A stretch of 64,000 nucleotides of DNA from Stenocarpella maydis (taxonomy: Eukaryota > Ascomycota > Sordariomycetes > Diaporthales > Diaporthaceae). The stretch spans positions 263,921 to 327,920 of the forward strand of contig NQMI01000012.1 in the NCBI GenBank assembly GCA_002270565.1. The letters run 5' to 3'. Positions 33,962-45,597 of the stretch are shown one piece after another (the first letter of the stretch is position 1; each line of letters starts with the position of its first letter). Position numbers and translations under genes: made by a program. The notes under the pieces are model-generated. The model did no database searches, was not told where the DNA came from, and was given only the letters and a program-made list of their open reading frames with translations.

Positions 33962-36900
33962 TCATGTCGCCTTTTCACCCAGTCCCCTCCCCTGCTGAGG
34001 TATCAGTATCTCCCTCGCCGTCTGTAGAGCCGCCTCTGGTAGTCCCGCCAGACGTGCGACCTTGAGCGCATGGCTCTGGCGGTTAACACCCTTCCGTAGC
34101 TTGTGTACGTAGACGAACCCTCCCTGTTCGTCCTCGGCCACATCTGTACAGTACATCTCCACCGTGCCCTCGTCCCCTCCGTCCTGGACCCGCATCGCAT
34201 GCTCGGCCACGAGGTCCGCGACGCTGTGGAAGTGCGTCGCGAATAGCGCCCTGCACCTGTTGACGTGGATGAGGTGGTGCAAGCACGCGAAGGCCACCGC
34301 GCACCCGTCCTCGGGCGTCGTGCCTCTGCCGATCTCGTCCATGATCACGAAGGACCGCGGCGTCGCCTGCCGCAGTATGGTCGCCGTCTCGAGCATCTCC
34401 ACCATGAAGGTGCTCTGGTCCGCGTACAGGTTGTCGGCGGACCCCACGCGGCTGTATATGGCGTCCACTATCCCGACCTCTGCGTACGAGGCCGGCACGT
34501 AGCAGCCTATCTGCGCGAGGATGGTGATGAGCGCGTTCTGGCGGAGGAAGGTCGACTTGCCCGCCATGTTGGGCCCCGTGATGAGCCAGACCCGGCCGTT
34601 GCCACCGGTGCTGCCGGCGCCGCCGGCGCCGCCAGCTCCGACGAAGCAGTCATTGCTCGCAAACGTCCTGCCTGCCTCCCGCAGCCCGCCCTCGACGGTA
34701 GGGTGCCGGCCGCCGATGATGACGTGCCCGGTCCCGCCGTTGAGCACCGGCCGGACGAGGTTCTGCTCGGCGGCCAGGCGCGCAAACGACGTCGCGATGT
34801 CCAGCTCGTCGAGCACGCGCGCGTTGCGCCGCAGCCTGACGATGTTGAGCACTGTCTGCTGCCTGAGGTCCTGGAACACGCGCTGCTCCTCGGCGCGGAT
34901 CCGGAACCGCGCCTGGTCTAGGCTCCGGCCGAGCTCGGTCCACTCGGGCAGGTGGAAGGAGCGCGACGTCTGCGTCTGCCGGCCTGGCAGCCCTGGGATC
35001 TCGGCGATGGCAGACGAGGCCCACTTCAGGTCCTTCTTGCCCTTGATGTGGCATATGTGGCCGAGGCCAGGGGTCCACTTCAGCGTGAGTGACTGTGCGC
35101 CAAAGCGTTCGCGCAGCTGAGTGGTGAGCGTCTCCTTTTCGTCGAGAAGGGCGTCGAGCTGGGCGTGGAGTTTCTTGAGATGTCGGCTTGCGTTCGGCTT
35201 CATGACCCATACCTCGTTGTCCTCGCCGTAGTAGTTCTGAAGAGACACCGGCTTGCGCTTTTTGGCCGTTTTCGGAAGCAGCGGCGAGTCCTCGGTCGAG
35301 CCTTGATCGTCCACGATCTGCTGGGCCAGTGCAATCATGTTACCCTGCTCGCTATCTTCGATCTGATGCTGCTGCACGATGCCTTCCTCATCTATGGCCT
35401 CGCGGATGCGGCGGACCAGCTTGAGGGGGCTTGCCAGCTCGATGCGGTCTGTCATTTCTCTTAGAGATTCTTTCGCTGAGGCCGCCTCAACATCATTAGT
35501 AGAAACAGCCTCCAAGAGCATAGAGATAATGTCGTCCGTAGCTTTAATTGTGCTCGCGAGGTCAAGGAGATCATCGGCATCTCCCCGGCCGAGCGCAAAC
35601 TTTTGGACAAGCCTCTGGGAGTCATGGCTTCTTCGTAGCAGTTGAGTGATACCTTCTCGGAGCGTTTCGTCGGCAATAAAGCAAGCTACGAGATCTTGAC
35701 GAGATCTAATGACATCCAAGGACGCCGAGGGAGCACTGAGCCACTCATTAAGAAGCCTGGCACCGCTCTTTGTGACGGTCCGCCTAATGGCGTGAAGCAG
35801 GCTGCCACGGAATGCGCCGTCTCGTATGGTTTGCTTGATCTCAAGTGACCGCATGCTGTTCCTGTCAATGTTCATCACCTGCATGGCCTCGTGACGCAGG
35901 GGGGGCTGAAGCTTCATGCTAATTCCCTGCAGGCGATCTTTGACGTAGTGGAGCAGTAGTCCGCCCGCTTTGATCTCACCATCCGTGAACGAGCCCAAAG
36001 TGTGGGGTGGTATTTCGGACTCGAGCATCGGAGCCCAGTCAGAAATGGCCAGCAGCTCGCCCTGGGGGGCATATGTGACGAGCTGCCTCTCCTCTTCCAG
36101 GATTGGAAAAATAACATGACCGGAGCGTGACTGTAAGGCCTGGTCCAGCACAAACTCCCTCGGGCATACACGCGAGAGCATGGAGCCAAGCAAAGGCAAG
36201 GTGGTGGCCTGCGTGAAAAAGTGGCCTGTCGATAGGTCCAACCACGCCAGCCCAATGGGAACGGGGGCATTTCCTGTAGCGTCAGCAGATACGACGCCCG
36301 GGCCCGCATCGGGAGACAATGTGTCGAGGGCAGTAGACAGCGCAGCCTGTGGGACATGTTCTCCAGGCAGGTGAATGGCCATGACGTAGTTGTTGGCATA
36401 GGGATCCATGAACTGCTCGTCTATGAGAGTGCCAGGGGTGATTATGCGGGCGACCCTGCGATCGTGCATCAAACCACCCGACTTCGCCTGGTCTGGAGCA
36501 GCATTTGGGAACTCCTCGGCGACGGCGACATATCGATTGAGGTCCTGGACCAAGATCTTGAGGAACCGATCTAGCTGGAAGAATGGGAACCCGGCCTAGT
36601 GTCCGATAAACAAGCATTAGAACCCGCCAAGATGGTGCCAGCGCGGAGCACAAACATACGACGTCTGGCCCGAAGCGGCGGATGGGAGGGGAGGGGGCAT
36701 GGCCGGGTCGAGATTTACCATTGGCACAGGGCCGGCAGCCGTCTTCCTCTGGGCGACCTTGAGATTCAGGAGCGGGCCGTACTCGTCGGCATGCTCAAAG
36801 TACAGCTCGTAGAACCCACCGACACGCGTCAACAGGACGCAGTTGTCAAACTTGTTCATGTTGCGGCGCGCCTGTTGCACCACGGTCGGGTAGGACGGAG

Positions 36901-37237
36901 CAGCATCATGAGCACCAGCACCAGCACCAGCAGCAGGGGCGTCGTGCTCGTCGGCAGGCCTGGATGTGGCTAGGGAGTCTGCACGAATGAGCCCCTGGGG
37001 GAGATCATCGAGGCTAACGACGGTCCTAGTCCTCTTGCCCCGAACCTGGGTGTGGGGGAAGTCACGCGGTGCCAGGTGCGCCCGAATCGGGACGCTGTGG
37101 TGTTGACAGCTGAACCTGCAAAATCGTAAGGTGGCCGTCGGAGCTGGCCATTTGCCTAGGAGGTGAGATTGAAGCCTCCGCCTGTGGAACGTCACTCGTG
37201 ATGAGCGAACTGCCAGGCCCAGGGAGGAGGGCAGCAT
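33962..37237 (-). CDS. MSH1: Mitochondrial MutS homologue Msh1
   Basis: DNA mismatch-binding ATPase needed for mitochondrial DNA stability in fungi. Exons 37237-36656 and 36595-33962 give 1071 residues. The first ATG is at 37237; the N-terminus (MLPSSLGLAVRSSRVTFHRRR) is basic and aromatic, a typical mitochondrial presequence. MutS domain I appears as CVLLTRVGGFYELYFEHA, then SY joined to AGFPFFQLDRFLKILVQDLNRYVAV across the intron. The ATPase has Walker A GPNMAGKST (~864), Walker B DEIGRGT (~945) and the ATHFH signature. The donor GTTTGT is unusual, but it is the only one that keeps the conserved SYAGFPFFQLDR reading. No C-terminal endonuclease domain, unlike plant Msh1. Confidence 0.93.
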
Positions 37238-37578
37238 CAAGACTGATTGTTGTGATTGAAAGGCCTCGACGCGCCCATGCCTAATCCGAAGCGTGGGGTG
37301 TTCAATGTTCTCGCATGAAACGAAAGAAGGCTCGAAATGAATGGCTGCAGATCAAGACTCAAAGTGGACTGATTTGTGTGGTGTTGTACGATTTGTTGTG
37401 GTGATGAGTATACTTAGCCCAGGGTCAAGGGTTCAGGGTCTGGGGCTCCGACCGACCTCCCCCCCACCCCGGGGGAGGCCGCCCCGGTGTGCGGATCTCG
37501 GGCGGATCACCACCCATGCGGGTCTTGACTCCACATACACAGAGACAAGTCGGTCTCCTGACTCGATGTTGTGTAAAT
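37238..37578. other. MSH1 upstream region
   Basis: Short region between the MSH1 start and the tRNA gene. It contains a C/G-rich stretch near 37458-37480. No coding frame of note. Confidence 0.45.
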
Positions 37579-37650
37579 GCCCTTCTAGCTCATCGGTAGA
37601 GCGCATCACTAGTAATGATGAGGTGATTGGTTCGATTCCAGTGAGGGGCA
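37579..37650 (+). tRNA. tRNA-Thr (anticodon AGU), intronless
   Basis: A complete cloverleaf folds by hand. Acceptor GCCCTTC pairs with GAGGGGC (one G-U). D stem GCTC/GAGC has loop ATCGGTA. Anticodon stem CATCA/TGATG has loop CTAGTAA, giving anticodon AGT (Thr, ACU codons). The variable loop is AGGTG. T stem ATTGG/CCAGT has loop TTCGATT. Discriminator A is at 37650. The internal A box (TAGCTCATCGG) and B box (GGTTCGATTCC) match RNA polymerase III promoters, and a TTTT terminator follows at 37654-37657. Confidence 0.96.
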
Positions 37651-38000
37651 TACGTTTTGTCTCTAGTGACAGTATTAAACCATTGAGGACTGTGCAGGAT
37701 AAACTCCTAAGGATTTATCACCTCGTGTCTCATGAGGTGTTAATAGAGAGGCCCCTTAGTTGCATTTTTATCTATATATATTAGACTAATAGTAAAAGAA
37801 GTAACTAGTAATTTTATATAATATACATAGTTATATTAAGGATTCACCTTGTATGCCTCTCTAACCACGTCTGCCTTGTATTTAAGCAGAGTTTGCTGCT
37901 CTCTCAGAACCCTCAGGCCCGTCTCATATTTGCTGGGTGATATCCTGCAGGCTGTGCATGGGTTGAGGTTTCTGCTTGTCTCTTTTGTTATATATACTGA
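37651..38000. repeat. AT-rich tract downstream of the tRNA, possible mobile-element remnant
   Basis: Base composition changes sharply after the tRNA (37760-37850 is mostly A/T). A 9-bp hairpin stem with a TCT loop lies at 37719-37739, and a TATTTAAG box lies near 37879. Ty-type elements often insert beside tRNA genes, so this could be a decayed LTR or other insert. I could not find matching ends or a target duplication. Confidence 0.3.
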
Positions 38001-39625
38001 CCATGGTAGCAATTAATAGCAATTGCACGCCATGCACATATCCCGTACGTAGTACAATGTGCAGCTGGAAGTCTGCATGTTTACTAATTAATGTAGATCC
38101 ATCCGCGTCGAGAACCGACGACCCACCACCGTCCAGGTGCATGTCTGATGCTCCACCTCGGGCCGCGGACCCGCTCGGCCGTGGGGTCGCAACACCATTC
38201 TGACCTGGGGACAACGAGCCATGCCATGTCACCATCGCGGATGCATTGGCTGATCGGGATCGCCACAGCTAACAGAAGACCAACGCACAACGTGGCGCGC
38301 AAAGACTCGGCAGGTCTGCCGGCCAACATACTATGTGTCGGGCCAGGAACGAGGGCAGATGGACAGCCTGTCCGACAGGGCACGCGCATGATGTGGAATC
38401 TGGCAGCGGGCATCTCGCGCCCACGGATCGGACAGGCAGTAAACGGCAAGGCCTGTGTTTGCGCCTGTTGCAAACACGCTGCCAATCCGAGCCTCCGGGT
38501 CGGTCCCAGGGCCGAGGCTGTTGGTGGTGCCGCGGTTTTGAGTTCAGAGACGCGTGGTTTGTGCTCCGGGCCACGTCCCAAAGAGATGACCTGGAGTCAG
38601 GACTGGGCTGATGATGGCATAAGCTTGACCGAATCAAACCAGGGCAGTGCGAGCCAGCACGGGCGGTGCACGCACAGAAGGGCAGGCCAGCAGCACATGG
38701 CAGCTGGCAGGGGCCAGGCCTGCAGGGGCCCTTGTGCGGCAGCCGTCGGCATCGACCGATGGGCGCATTTAGCCCATCACTCCTCGTTCGATGTTTATCA
38801 GCCTGGCCCGCTTCTTGCTCGCCTCTGCCCTAATGTTCACGACATAGTCGAAAGACGCCCGCCCGTCCTCTGCAGAGCCTTCTCCTTCCTCTGCCGTTTC
38901 CCCAGCGGGGTCAACCCGCCGTCAGCAGCTCCTGGGCAATGCGTCGCCCTGCGCTGGCCCGAGAGCCTCTTGTTCGTTCCCCCCCCCCCCCGTCCCATCT
39001 CCCCTACCGGGCTGGTGATCCCTTGCCGCCATTGCCCCATGGGCCGGCCCATCGCGAGCTGTGTTGCGACCAGCCCGGTGTCTTCTCCACGCGATACCGA
39101 ACAGCAGGTACTGACGTCTGCACGCTGCCTGGCGATCCAACGCTGGCTGATGCCCTGCCCACCTCCCCCAGGCTGGCTGCCTGCCCCCTGAGCGGCGACG
39201 GTGCGAGCGCGCCTCGCCCTTGTCCCGTCTGCTCGCTTGCTCGCCCGCCCTCTCCGTCTTGTATTTATTCAACCCGTCCCCTGGTCTCCACCGCCAGCCT
39301 TTGCGGTGCACGAGCTCCTGTCCCCCTTCTCTCTTGATATCTACCTACCTACCTACCCACCTCCTTGCTCTCACATGTATCCGCGCCTGCTCTGCTGTGT
39401 GGTAGCCATCAAGTCCTCCTGAGCTTGGCCCTTCCCAGCAGGTTACGTCGCGGACAGGAAAACTACTGCACATACAAGGCTGCGGGCGGACAAAGGAGGT
39501 GGTCACCCGCAAGTGTCAGCTCTCGAGATCGGCCGCCGTAGTGGCCCGACAAACGCCGATTATCACGCCACCCCTTCTCACTGAATTTCTCCCGCTGCCC
39601 CCCGCGTAATCCGCAAGTTGCAACC
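38001..39625. other. Gene-free region upstream of the orphan acidic-protein gene
   Basis: A long open frame on the plus strand (38148-39191) has random-looking composition and is antisense-like to several others, so I do not call it. Contains a C13 run near 38979-38991 and a CTAC tetranucleotide run near 39340-39358. The last ~600 bases are C/T-rich and are probably leader. Confidence 0.4.
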
Positions 39626-40900
39626 ATGGACGCCTCGACCTTCCCCATCATGCTCAATCTTTCCTCCAAAATCCCACTACCACTCCCACCAGATCACAAG
39701 TTGTTCTTCAAACACGGCCCGAGCCACGCCCCTGCAGCAATCCCAGGCCTTGCGAACAACCTTGCGAACCCCTCGCTGCTCAAGACGTTTGCCAGGGAGA
39801 TGAACGGACCAGCGCCCAAGAAGGAACCCTCGCTCCTGGAGAAGCACTTCCAAGAGCAGCAGCAGCTGCGCCTTAATCTAAAGAAGTTGAACGAGGAGCC
39901 GGCCGAGAAGGGGCAACAGCAGAAAGGACCACAAACAGAAACACAACAACAACAACAACAACAACAACCATCATCGCAAGGCTCAACCAGGTTTTCGTCT
40001 TCGCCATCCGCAAGCGAATCCAGCATAGAGACCAAAGTCCCACCTCCATCCGCGTCGCCAAACGCCACGGCCGAGCACTCATTCGATCTCGGCGGTGATA
40101 ACCCAGCTCTCGCTGACCCAAAGTACGTCCAGATGGTTTCCAGGATGGCGGCCTTCTACCAGCAGAGGTGCCAGGCGATCCTCAACTACCAACAGCAGCG
40201 GTGCCAGACATGGGCTGCTGGGCACAGGCAGAAATGCCAGGAAATGATGCACTCTGCCATGCTTGTCGTGGCATGGTACATCCGGGACCGGATCGGGCGT
40301 AGGAGGCGCAAGAGCAAACGTGCTTTCCGCCGTGGTCTGCGCGAGAAGAACACCGCCGCCGCCCTGAGAAGATCACCAAAGGGCGAGCTCGTCCGCAAGT
40401 GGGTCATGGACATCCCCGATGCCGCACAGTCGCCCTACAGTGGTATAAGGGACGACGATAAAATGGACATGGAGGAGAGACACTTCGACGTCGAAAAAGA
40501 GGTCACACCCGACAAGGACAGCCAACTGTTTTCCGTCGCGGACCAGATGATCAAGTCTCAGCTGGCCAAGATCGACATCCCTCTGTTGGGGGCGTTGAAT
40601 CTGGATGACAGTGACAGTGAGACCGACGATGACGACGACATGGGGCGTTTCTGTTATGCGCCCGAAGACTATGGGTTAGACGGCGAGGACGATGAGGACT
40701 GCGGCGGCGACGGCGACGACGACGACGACGACCTCGACTATGAAGATGAGACCCAGGAGCCTACCGAGGATGAGATCTCCCGGGAAGCACTCCATGGAAC
40801 CGGCAATGGGTCGCTAAAGAGGAAGCGCAGCGACAGCGACAGCGACATGGAACAAATCGAGGTGACCGTACCAGAGCCAAAGCGCCGTGCCGCATTGTAA
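39626..40900 (+). CDS. Orphan acidic protein with an 11-residue Cys/Gln repeat
   Basis: Single-exon frame of 424 residues starting MDASTFPIMLNLSSKIPLPL, with a good ATG context (CAACCATGG). Parts: an N-terminal segment containing a short AREMNGPAPKKEPSLLEKHF helix; a Gln-rich stretch (~97-114); a helix with three QQRCQ/QQRCQ/RQKCQ units whose cysteines (182, 193, 204) are spaced exactly 11 apart; a hydrophobic stretch (MLVVAWYI); a basic block RIGRRRRKSKRAFRRG; then an acidic C-terminus with two Asp-rich runs and a KRKR-type nuclear signal near the end. I do not recognise the family. Basic and acidic blocks suggest a nuclear or chromatin-associated protein, but that is only inference. Confidence 0.7.
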   Translation: MDASTFPIMLNLSSKIPLPLPPDHKLFFKHGPSHAPAAIPGLANNLANPSLLKTFAREMNGPAPKKEPSLLEKHFQEQQQLRLNLKKLNEEPAEKGQQQKGPQTETQQQQQQQQPSSQGSTRFSSSPSASESSIETKVPPPSASPNATAEHSFDLGGDNPALADPKYVQMVSRMAAFYQQRCQAILNYQQQRCQTWAAGHRQKCQEMMHSAMLVVAWYIRDRIGRRRRKSKRAFRRGLREKNTAAALRRSPKGELVRKWVMDIPDAAQSPYSGIRDDDKMDMEERHFDVEKEVTPDKDSQLFSVADQMIKSQLAKIDIPLLGALNLDDSDSETDDDDDMGRFCYAPEDYGLDGEDDEDCGGDGDDDDDDLDYEDETQEPTEDEISREALHGTGNGSLKRKRSDSDSDMEQIEVTVPEPKRRAAL

Positions 40901-43395
40901 AGGGATGATGGGGTGGTGGGGCAGGACGATAGCCGCGTGCGCACACGGCATTGTTACTTTGACACACTTCGAACGGCTTCTACTTGTCAGGCGCCAAGGG
41001 GCTTTTATTCACGTGTAATACTTCGGATACCCTGTTGTCAGCGTCTCATTTAAACGCGGATATGCATATACATATGGGAAGGGCATCTGGGTTATCCTCT
41101 TTTTTTCTTTTTTTTTTTCTTTTTTCTTTTTTTTTTCTTTTTTCTTTTTCTTTTTTCTTTTTTCTTTTTTTTTTTGGTTCCCCTCTTACATTGCTGTTGG
41201 TATAGTAGCAGACGAGAGGCTGACAATGTCGTCTGGCAGTATAACCTGCGGTCCCCGTCCATGCCCATCGCCTTCACGCGCATGAAGCAGTACGAGCAGC
41301 TGGGGAGGACTATGTAACTCAAGGTTGGGTGTGAGATAGCGGCATCCCCTCGGAGCTGGACATGACACATATCCCAAGGACGGTACAGAGATAAGCCACC
41401 AGGGCCAGCCAGATACATAGCGGCTTATCTTATCACGTCCTTCCCCCACAACTCGGCATCTCTTATTACTCGATCTCATCGAGTCAACCAACATGCTCTA
41501 CTAAATCCATCTGATGCATCCTGCCGCAACCCAACCCGCCTTTCTGCGCCTGGCTCCAGACTCCGAGCATTTTGGCAGATTGTTATTGGGGCTTATCAGA
41601 TCGTAAATCCAGCTAAGCGAAGTCCCGGCTTCTCGTGGTTGACCAGCCCGTCATCGGCCGGTCTTATGGTGGACGACGTGGGCAAATACTTTGTTATGCT
41701 GAATTCTTGGGGTGCTTGGCTTCTCCACAGTGAGATTCACCTGCAACGAGCAAGGCAGACGTCATCTTGCGTACAACCATCCTCTGCGCATTGTCCACTG
41801 GTGACGGAAAATTCACGTGTGTCCAGACTGCTTGCTTGTATTCCAAGCAGATTGCCCATACACAACGAGCTCGGCGTGCAGCCAATGGAGCGAAAGCCGC
41901 CACAGGTTTTCACATGACAGGAAAACAACACGGAAACACAAGATTGTAAACGACACTGAGAAGGCTCATTGGCCTCATCAGGCAGCCCGTAGGCCCCATG
42001 TCGTCCTACGTGTTGCCCTGCAGAACCACCATGGGCCTGAGACCAGAAGAGCACACCTCTGATGCAGGTACCAACTGAGCCACCTTCTCCACTGTCATTG
42101 AGATGATGGTGTATTAATAAGGAGGACCAAAAATACACAGTGAGCAGCATCACCCGGTCGGGCGTGCGAACATCTATTGTGCCTCTGTTTTGCCATATCG
42201 AAGCTGTTTTCTACATCGCAAAACTTGCGTGGACACAATACTGCGCAAGTGATGCTGCAGTCCTAGGATGCCTTTCATCTAGTTATGACAACGATGGGAT
42301 TCCCCGATAAGCCTCTCCCCCCCCCTCCGGCCTTTTTTCCCCCCTTTTTTTTTTCAACTACCTCCCCTTTTTGTGCTGTTAAGTTTGGACTCGCTGTCGG
42401 GACTCAAGGGAAGGAGAACGCCGAAGTCGGAAGCGTCGGAATCGCGCAGGGTCATGGTGGCCAAACTCTAGGGATATGCACTCGCCGACAGTAGATGCCG
42501 GAAACAACACTCAAACGGCCAGGCCAGATCGCGTGACGTTGATGAGCGGCAAGAATTGAATTTGAGCATTTTATAATATCAGCGTTTCTCCCGTTCAAGG
42601 TGCTCGTCTGACCTATTCTTCGCAGGCCAGTCCCATACTTTGAAACCTGCGTGCGTGGCTCCCTCCCCTGAACCAGACCGTACATAAAATAAGATGTCCC
42701 TTGTTGATACTATATCCAGATCCAGAGCCGTGACCGAGACATATGTCTGTGAGCGAATAGAATGGGTGGTACAGCAGCGAGTGGTCAGCACAACGGGTGG
42801 TGGTGGTTCCACGACATCGCCTGGCGCACGGTTCTCGTGCACCAAAAGCATCACTCTAGGGTTGCTCTCACCGAGGGGATTGCTCACAACTCAGGCCGAA
42901 CCTCGGGCAGGGGAGGTCAATGTGAGATTTAAGCTCAAGATAGAGTTCCATATTGTGGACAAGTCAGAAAAACCCGTGGGGGAGGAGGGACCAAACTAAA
43001 CCTCGTGCGCCGCCGTGTCAAGAGCCCCTCCCCGACGAGCCGACGCCATAGGTAGGGCTGATGACTCGGGATAGTCCGGAATGTTGGCAGTCGGGCATTC
43101 CGACGTTATATACCATACCACAACACCTGAGACAAACCTGCAGGCGTATGTCGTGAACACTGGAACGCATTTCTTGAACACCCTTTCCATTAAATAATAT
43201 TTACTTTCCCCCGGATCCTACACTACCAAAACCAGAGTGCGGGCCCATTTAACCTACCACAGAACCTTTTCGTGGTATCCCTTATCAATGACTCCAATAG
43301 CATGCTAGGCCATCCGGTTTTTATTTCATATGCCGTCGTCTCGATATTAAACCAACCTGAATGAGTTGGGAATGCTTTGTGTTCGACACCAGAGG
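40901..43395. other. Gene-free region
   Basis: About 2.5 kb with short unrelated frames only. Contains a long T/C tract (41096-41175), C- and T-runs near 42316-42355, and otherwise mixed sequence. No RNA gene was recognised. Confidence 0.45.
41096..41175. repeat. 80-base oligo-T/C tract
   Basis: Runs of T interrupted by single C residues every 6-12 bases, shortly after the end of the orphan acidic-protein gene. A slippage-prone tract that may act in 3' end formation. Confidence 0.85.
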
Positions 43396-45597
43396 TCACG
43401 TCCACCTCTCGGTCACCGACCATCTTCGTTTGGGGGACGTCAGGTCACGCGGTATCTCAGTCGCCCCGAGCGGCTTCGGGCTCCCCCATAGCCCACCCGT
43501 CCCCGACCCTAGCTGTGGCAGTGCGGAAATAGCATGACGCTCTTCATCATCCTCGTGGTGTGGAGGCTGGGCCTCTGGTATTGCTCGCGGCGATACACGG
43601 CTGTCCGCCCTGGTCCTGCCCACTCCGTTCCCGTTTGTCTTCGGGGTGCTTGGGCGCTCAGTCGCCGACTTCGCAGCCTCCTCAGCTCTCGTGCTCGGCG
43701 ACACGATGTCGAAGCTTGTGAAATTGGGGAGAAAGTCGTCATCATCACCCTCGTCCGGCGTGTCCAGGGTGTTTCGAAGGGGGGACCAGAGCCCACCGGC
43801 AGCTGACGTTGGCGTTTGTTTCATGAAAGAAGTCACACCGCTACCAACCGTGATACCTCCTCCACCCCCCAAACCATTTGTGCTCAGGCCCAGCCGGCTT
43901 GCCAGCCGCGACGAGGCGCCCGAGTCTCGCCTCATGCTGCCAAGACTGGCGGCTGCAGAGGAGCTTCGGCTCCCAGCACCATCGTTCCCGCTCAGGGGAG
44001 AAGGCGCGAACGCGTTGGAAAGGCGGCCTCGGTTCTGCGCCGTCACCGAGCCTGACCGACCCGATCTTGTCGAGGTCAAGTGTTCGGTACTTGCGAAAAG
44101 CCTGAGGTCGTAACACTCATGGATAGCAACCAGGCCAGATGACGCGTCAGCGTGGGTGCCGTTGGCGCCTCTAGCCCGGTCAGGCCCTGCTCCATGGCCC
44201 ATGTCGTCCTTTCCAGGCTTTCGTACCGCAGAAGTGAGTGAAGCCAAGCTGACGTCTGTCAGGACTGGCCGATGTGTGATGGCCCCGATCAGGGCATTGC
44301 AGCCAGCACCGTGAGAAACGAGAATGACCACCGGCTCCGTCTCGACATCCTCGCCGTCATCATCGCCGACGGCGCCGTCGCTCGTGGTAACGCTGTCCCG
44401 CCTCTCCTTGGTCACCATATCCGCTGGGCGCTCATGACTGGCGTACCAGTCGATCATGTCCTGCAGGCCCTTGCGGAACCTATGGTGCATAGCGGTCCAC
44501 TCCTCGCCGTACGATCCTCCGTCACCCCATTCCAACGGGCCCCGCATCGAGTCCCATTGATAGTCAATATCGCAGCAGTTGTCTCTGGCATGAGGAACAT
44601 AGCCCCTCGGTATTTCGGCATTGTGTGAGAGCGCGTACGTGGGCACAGGGGCAACATAGGCGCCGCCGGTTATCAGGTGTGACTCTCCGTTGCTCGTGAT
44701 ACTGTCACTCCGGCCGGCCCGCCTCATCGCCTCCGCAAGGCTGCCCAGGTTTTCGAGGCCGTTTTCAGGCGTCGCGACAACTGGGGACTGGCCCCACATC
44801 TGGCCGGCCCCAGGCGCAGTGGACGAGTTGTTTTGGGCTTGGAGCGCAGCGATGCCGGGGTAGTTGCTGTAATCCTCCTTCCGCAGCAGTTCGGCCTTTG
44901 CACTCGCTAGCATCAGCCCGGAGCCGGGGGGCGGAGTAATGAGCTCGAAGTAGCCCGGGGTGAGCCACTCCCCCAGGAAAGCATCGAGCCTCAGAACAGT
45001 CTTTTTTATGGCGGGCTTCGCTCTCGAACCGGGACGCGAAGTCGTAGGTGAGGTCGGCGGCGGCACGGAGACGTCGGGTTGTACGGATGTTTGGAGTCGA
45101 GGGTTTGTGGCGGAGTGCGTAGAGGATGACCGAGCGACGGTGGGCGTGGCGGGCTCGGGTATGGAGGCCAGGCCGGCGCTGATGCCTATCGAGGTCTGGA
45201 TGCAGCGCAGGAAAGGCGAGCTGTGTATGACAACCTTGTACTTCCGACGCTTCCTCGGGGCGCCGTCAGGGGCGGGGGTGTCGGGTTGGTGTTCCTTGTC
45301 GCCATCGCGCAAGATCTCGCCGATCCTCTGTCCGACCGCCCTGGCCTGATTCCATCCGCTATATGTCAGGGGAGGGTCGTATGGGGTGGGCGATGAGAGG
45401 TGCCATTGCTTATTGGCGGCGTCGAGTCTGTTTCCGTGTCTGCGGCAAGGGGCGACGTCAGCAAGCCAGTACGTTGGAAGTCGAGGTCGGAGGCGGAGGC
45501 GAAGGTGATGTGGTTGGTCGTGGGTGGTGATTCCGCACTGGAGACACAGGAATGAGGCCTACCTTACGACGAAGATGTAGGCCGGAGCGCGGCCCAT
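43396..45597 (-). CDS. Histidine phosphatase (phosphoglycerate-mutase-like) protein with long disordered tail
   Basis: Exons 45597-45563 and 45439-43396 give 692 residues. The first exon is only 35 nt (MGRAPAYIFVVR) and the intron splits the Arg codon of the catalytic RHG motif (R12-H13-G14, then NR). The domain continues with PLTYSGWNQARAVGQRIGE and HSSPFLRCIQTS (phosphatase arginine). The second catalytic His is in EPVVILVSHGAGCNALIGAIT. About 250 Ser/Gly-rich residues follow, with SPSTRAEEAA- and RPSTPK-like phosphorylation candidates. The family includes phosphoglycerate mutases, small-molecule and protein phosphatases, and the TFIIIC tau55 subunit, so the substrate cannot be assigned. 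The branch site CTGAC and acceptor CCGCAG of the 123-bp intron are clear. Confidence 0.82.

Noticed and set aside
38148..39191. 347-codon plus-strand frame
   Set aside because: No domain or consistent composition, overlaps several other frames on both strands, and lies in repeat-bearing intergenic sequence.
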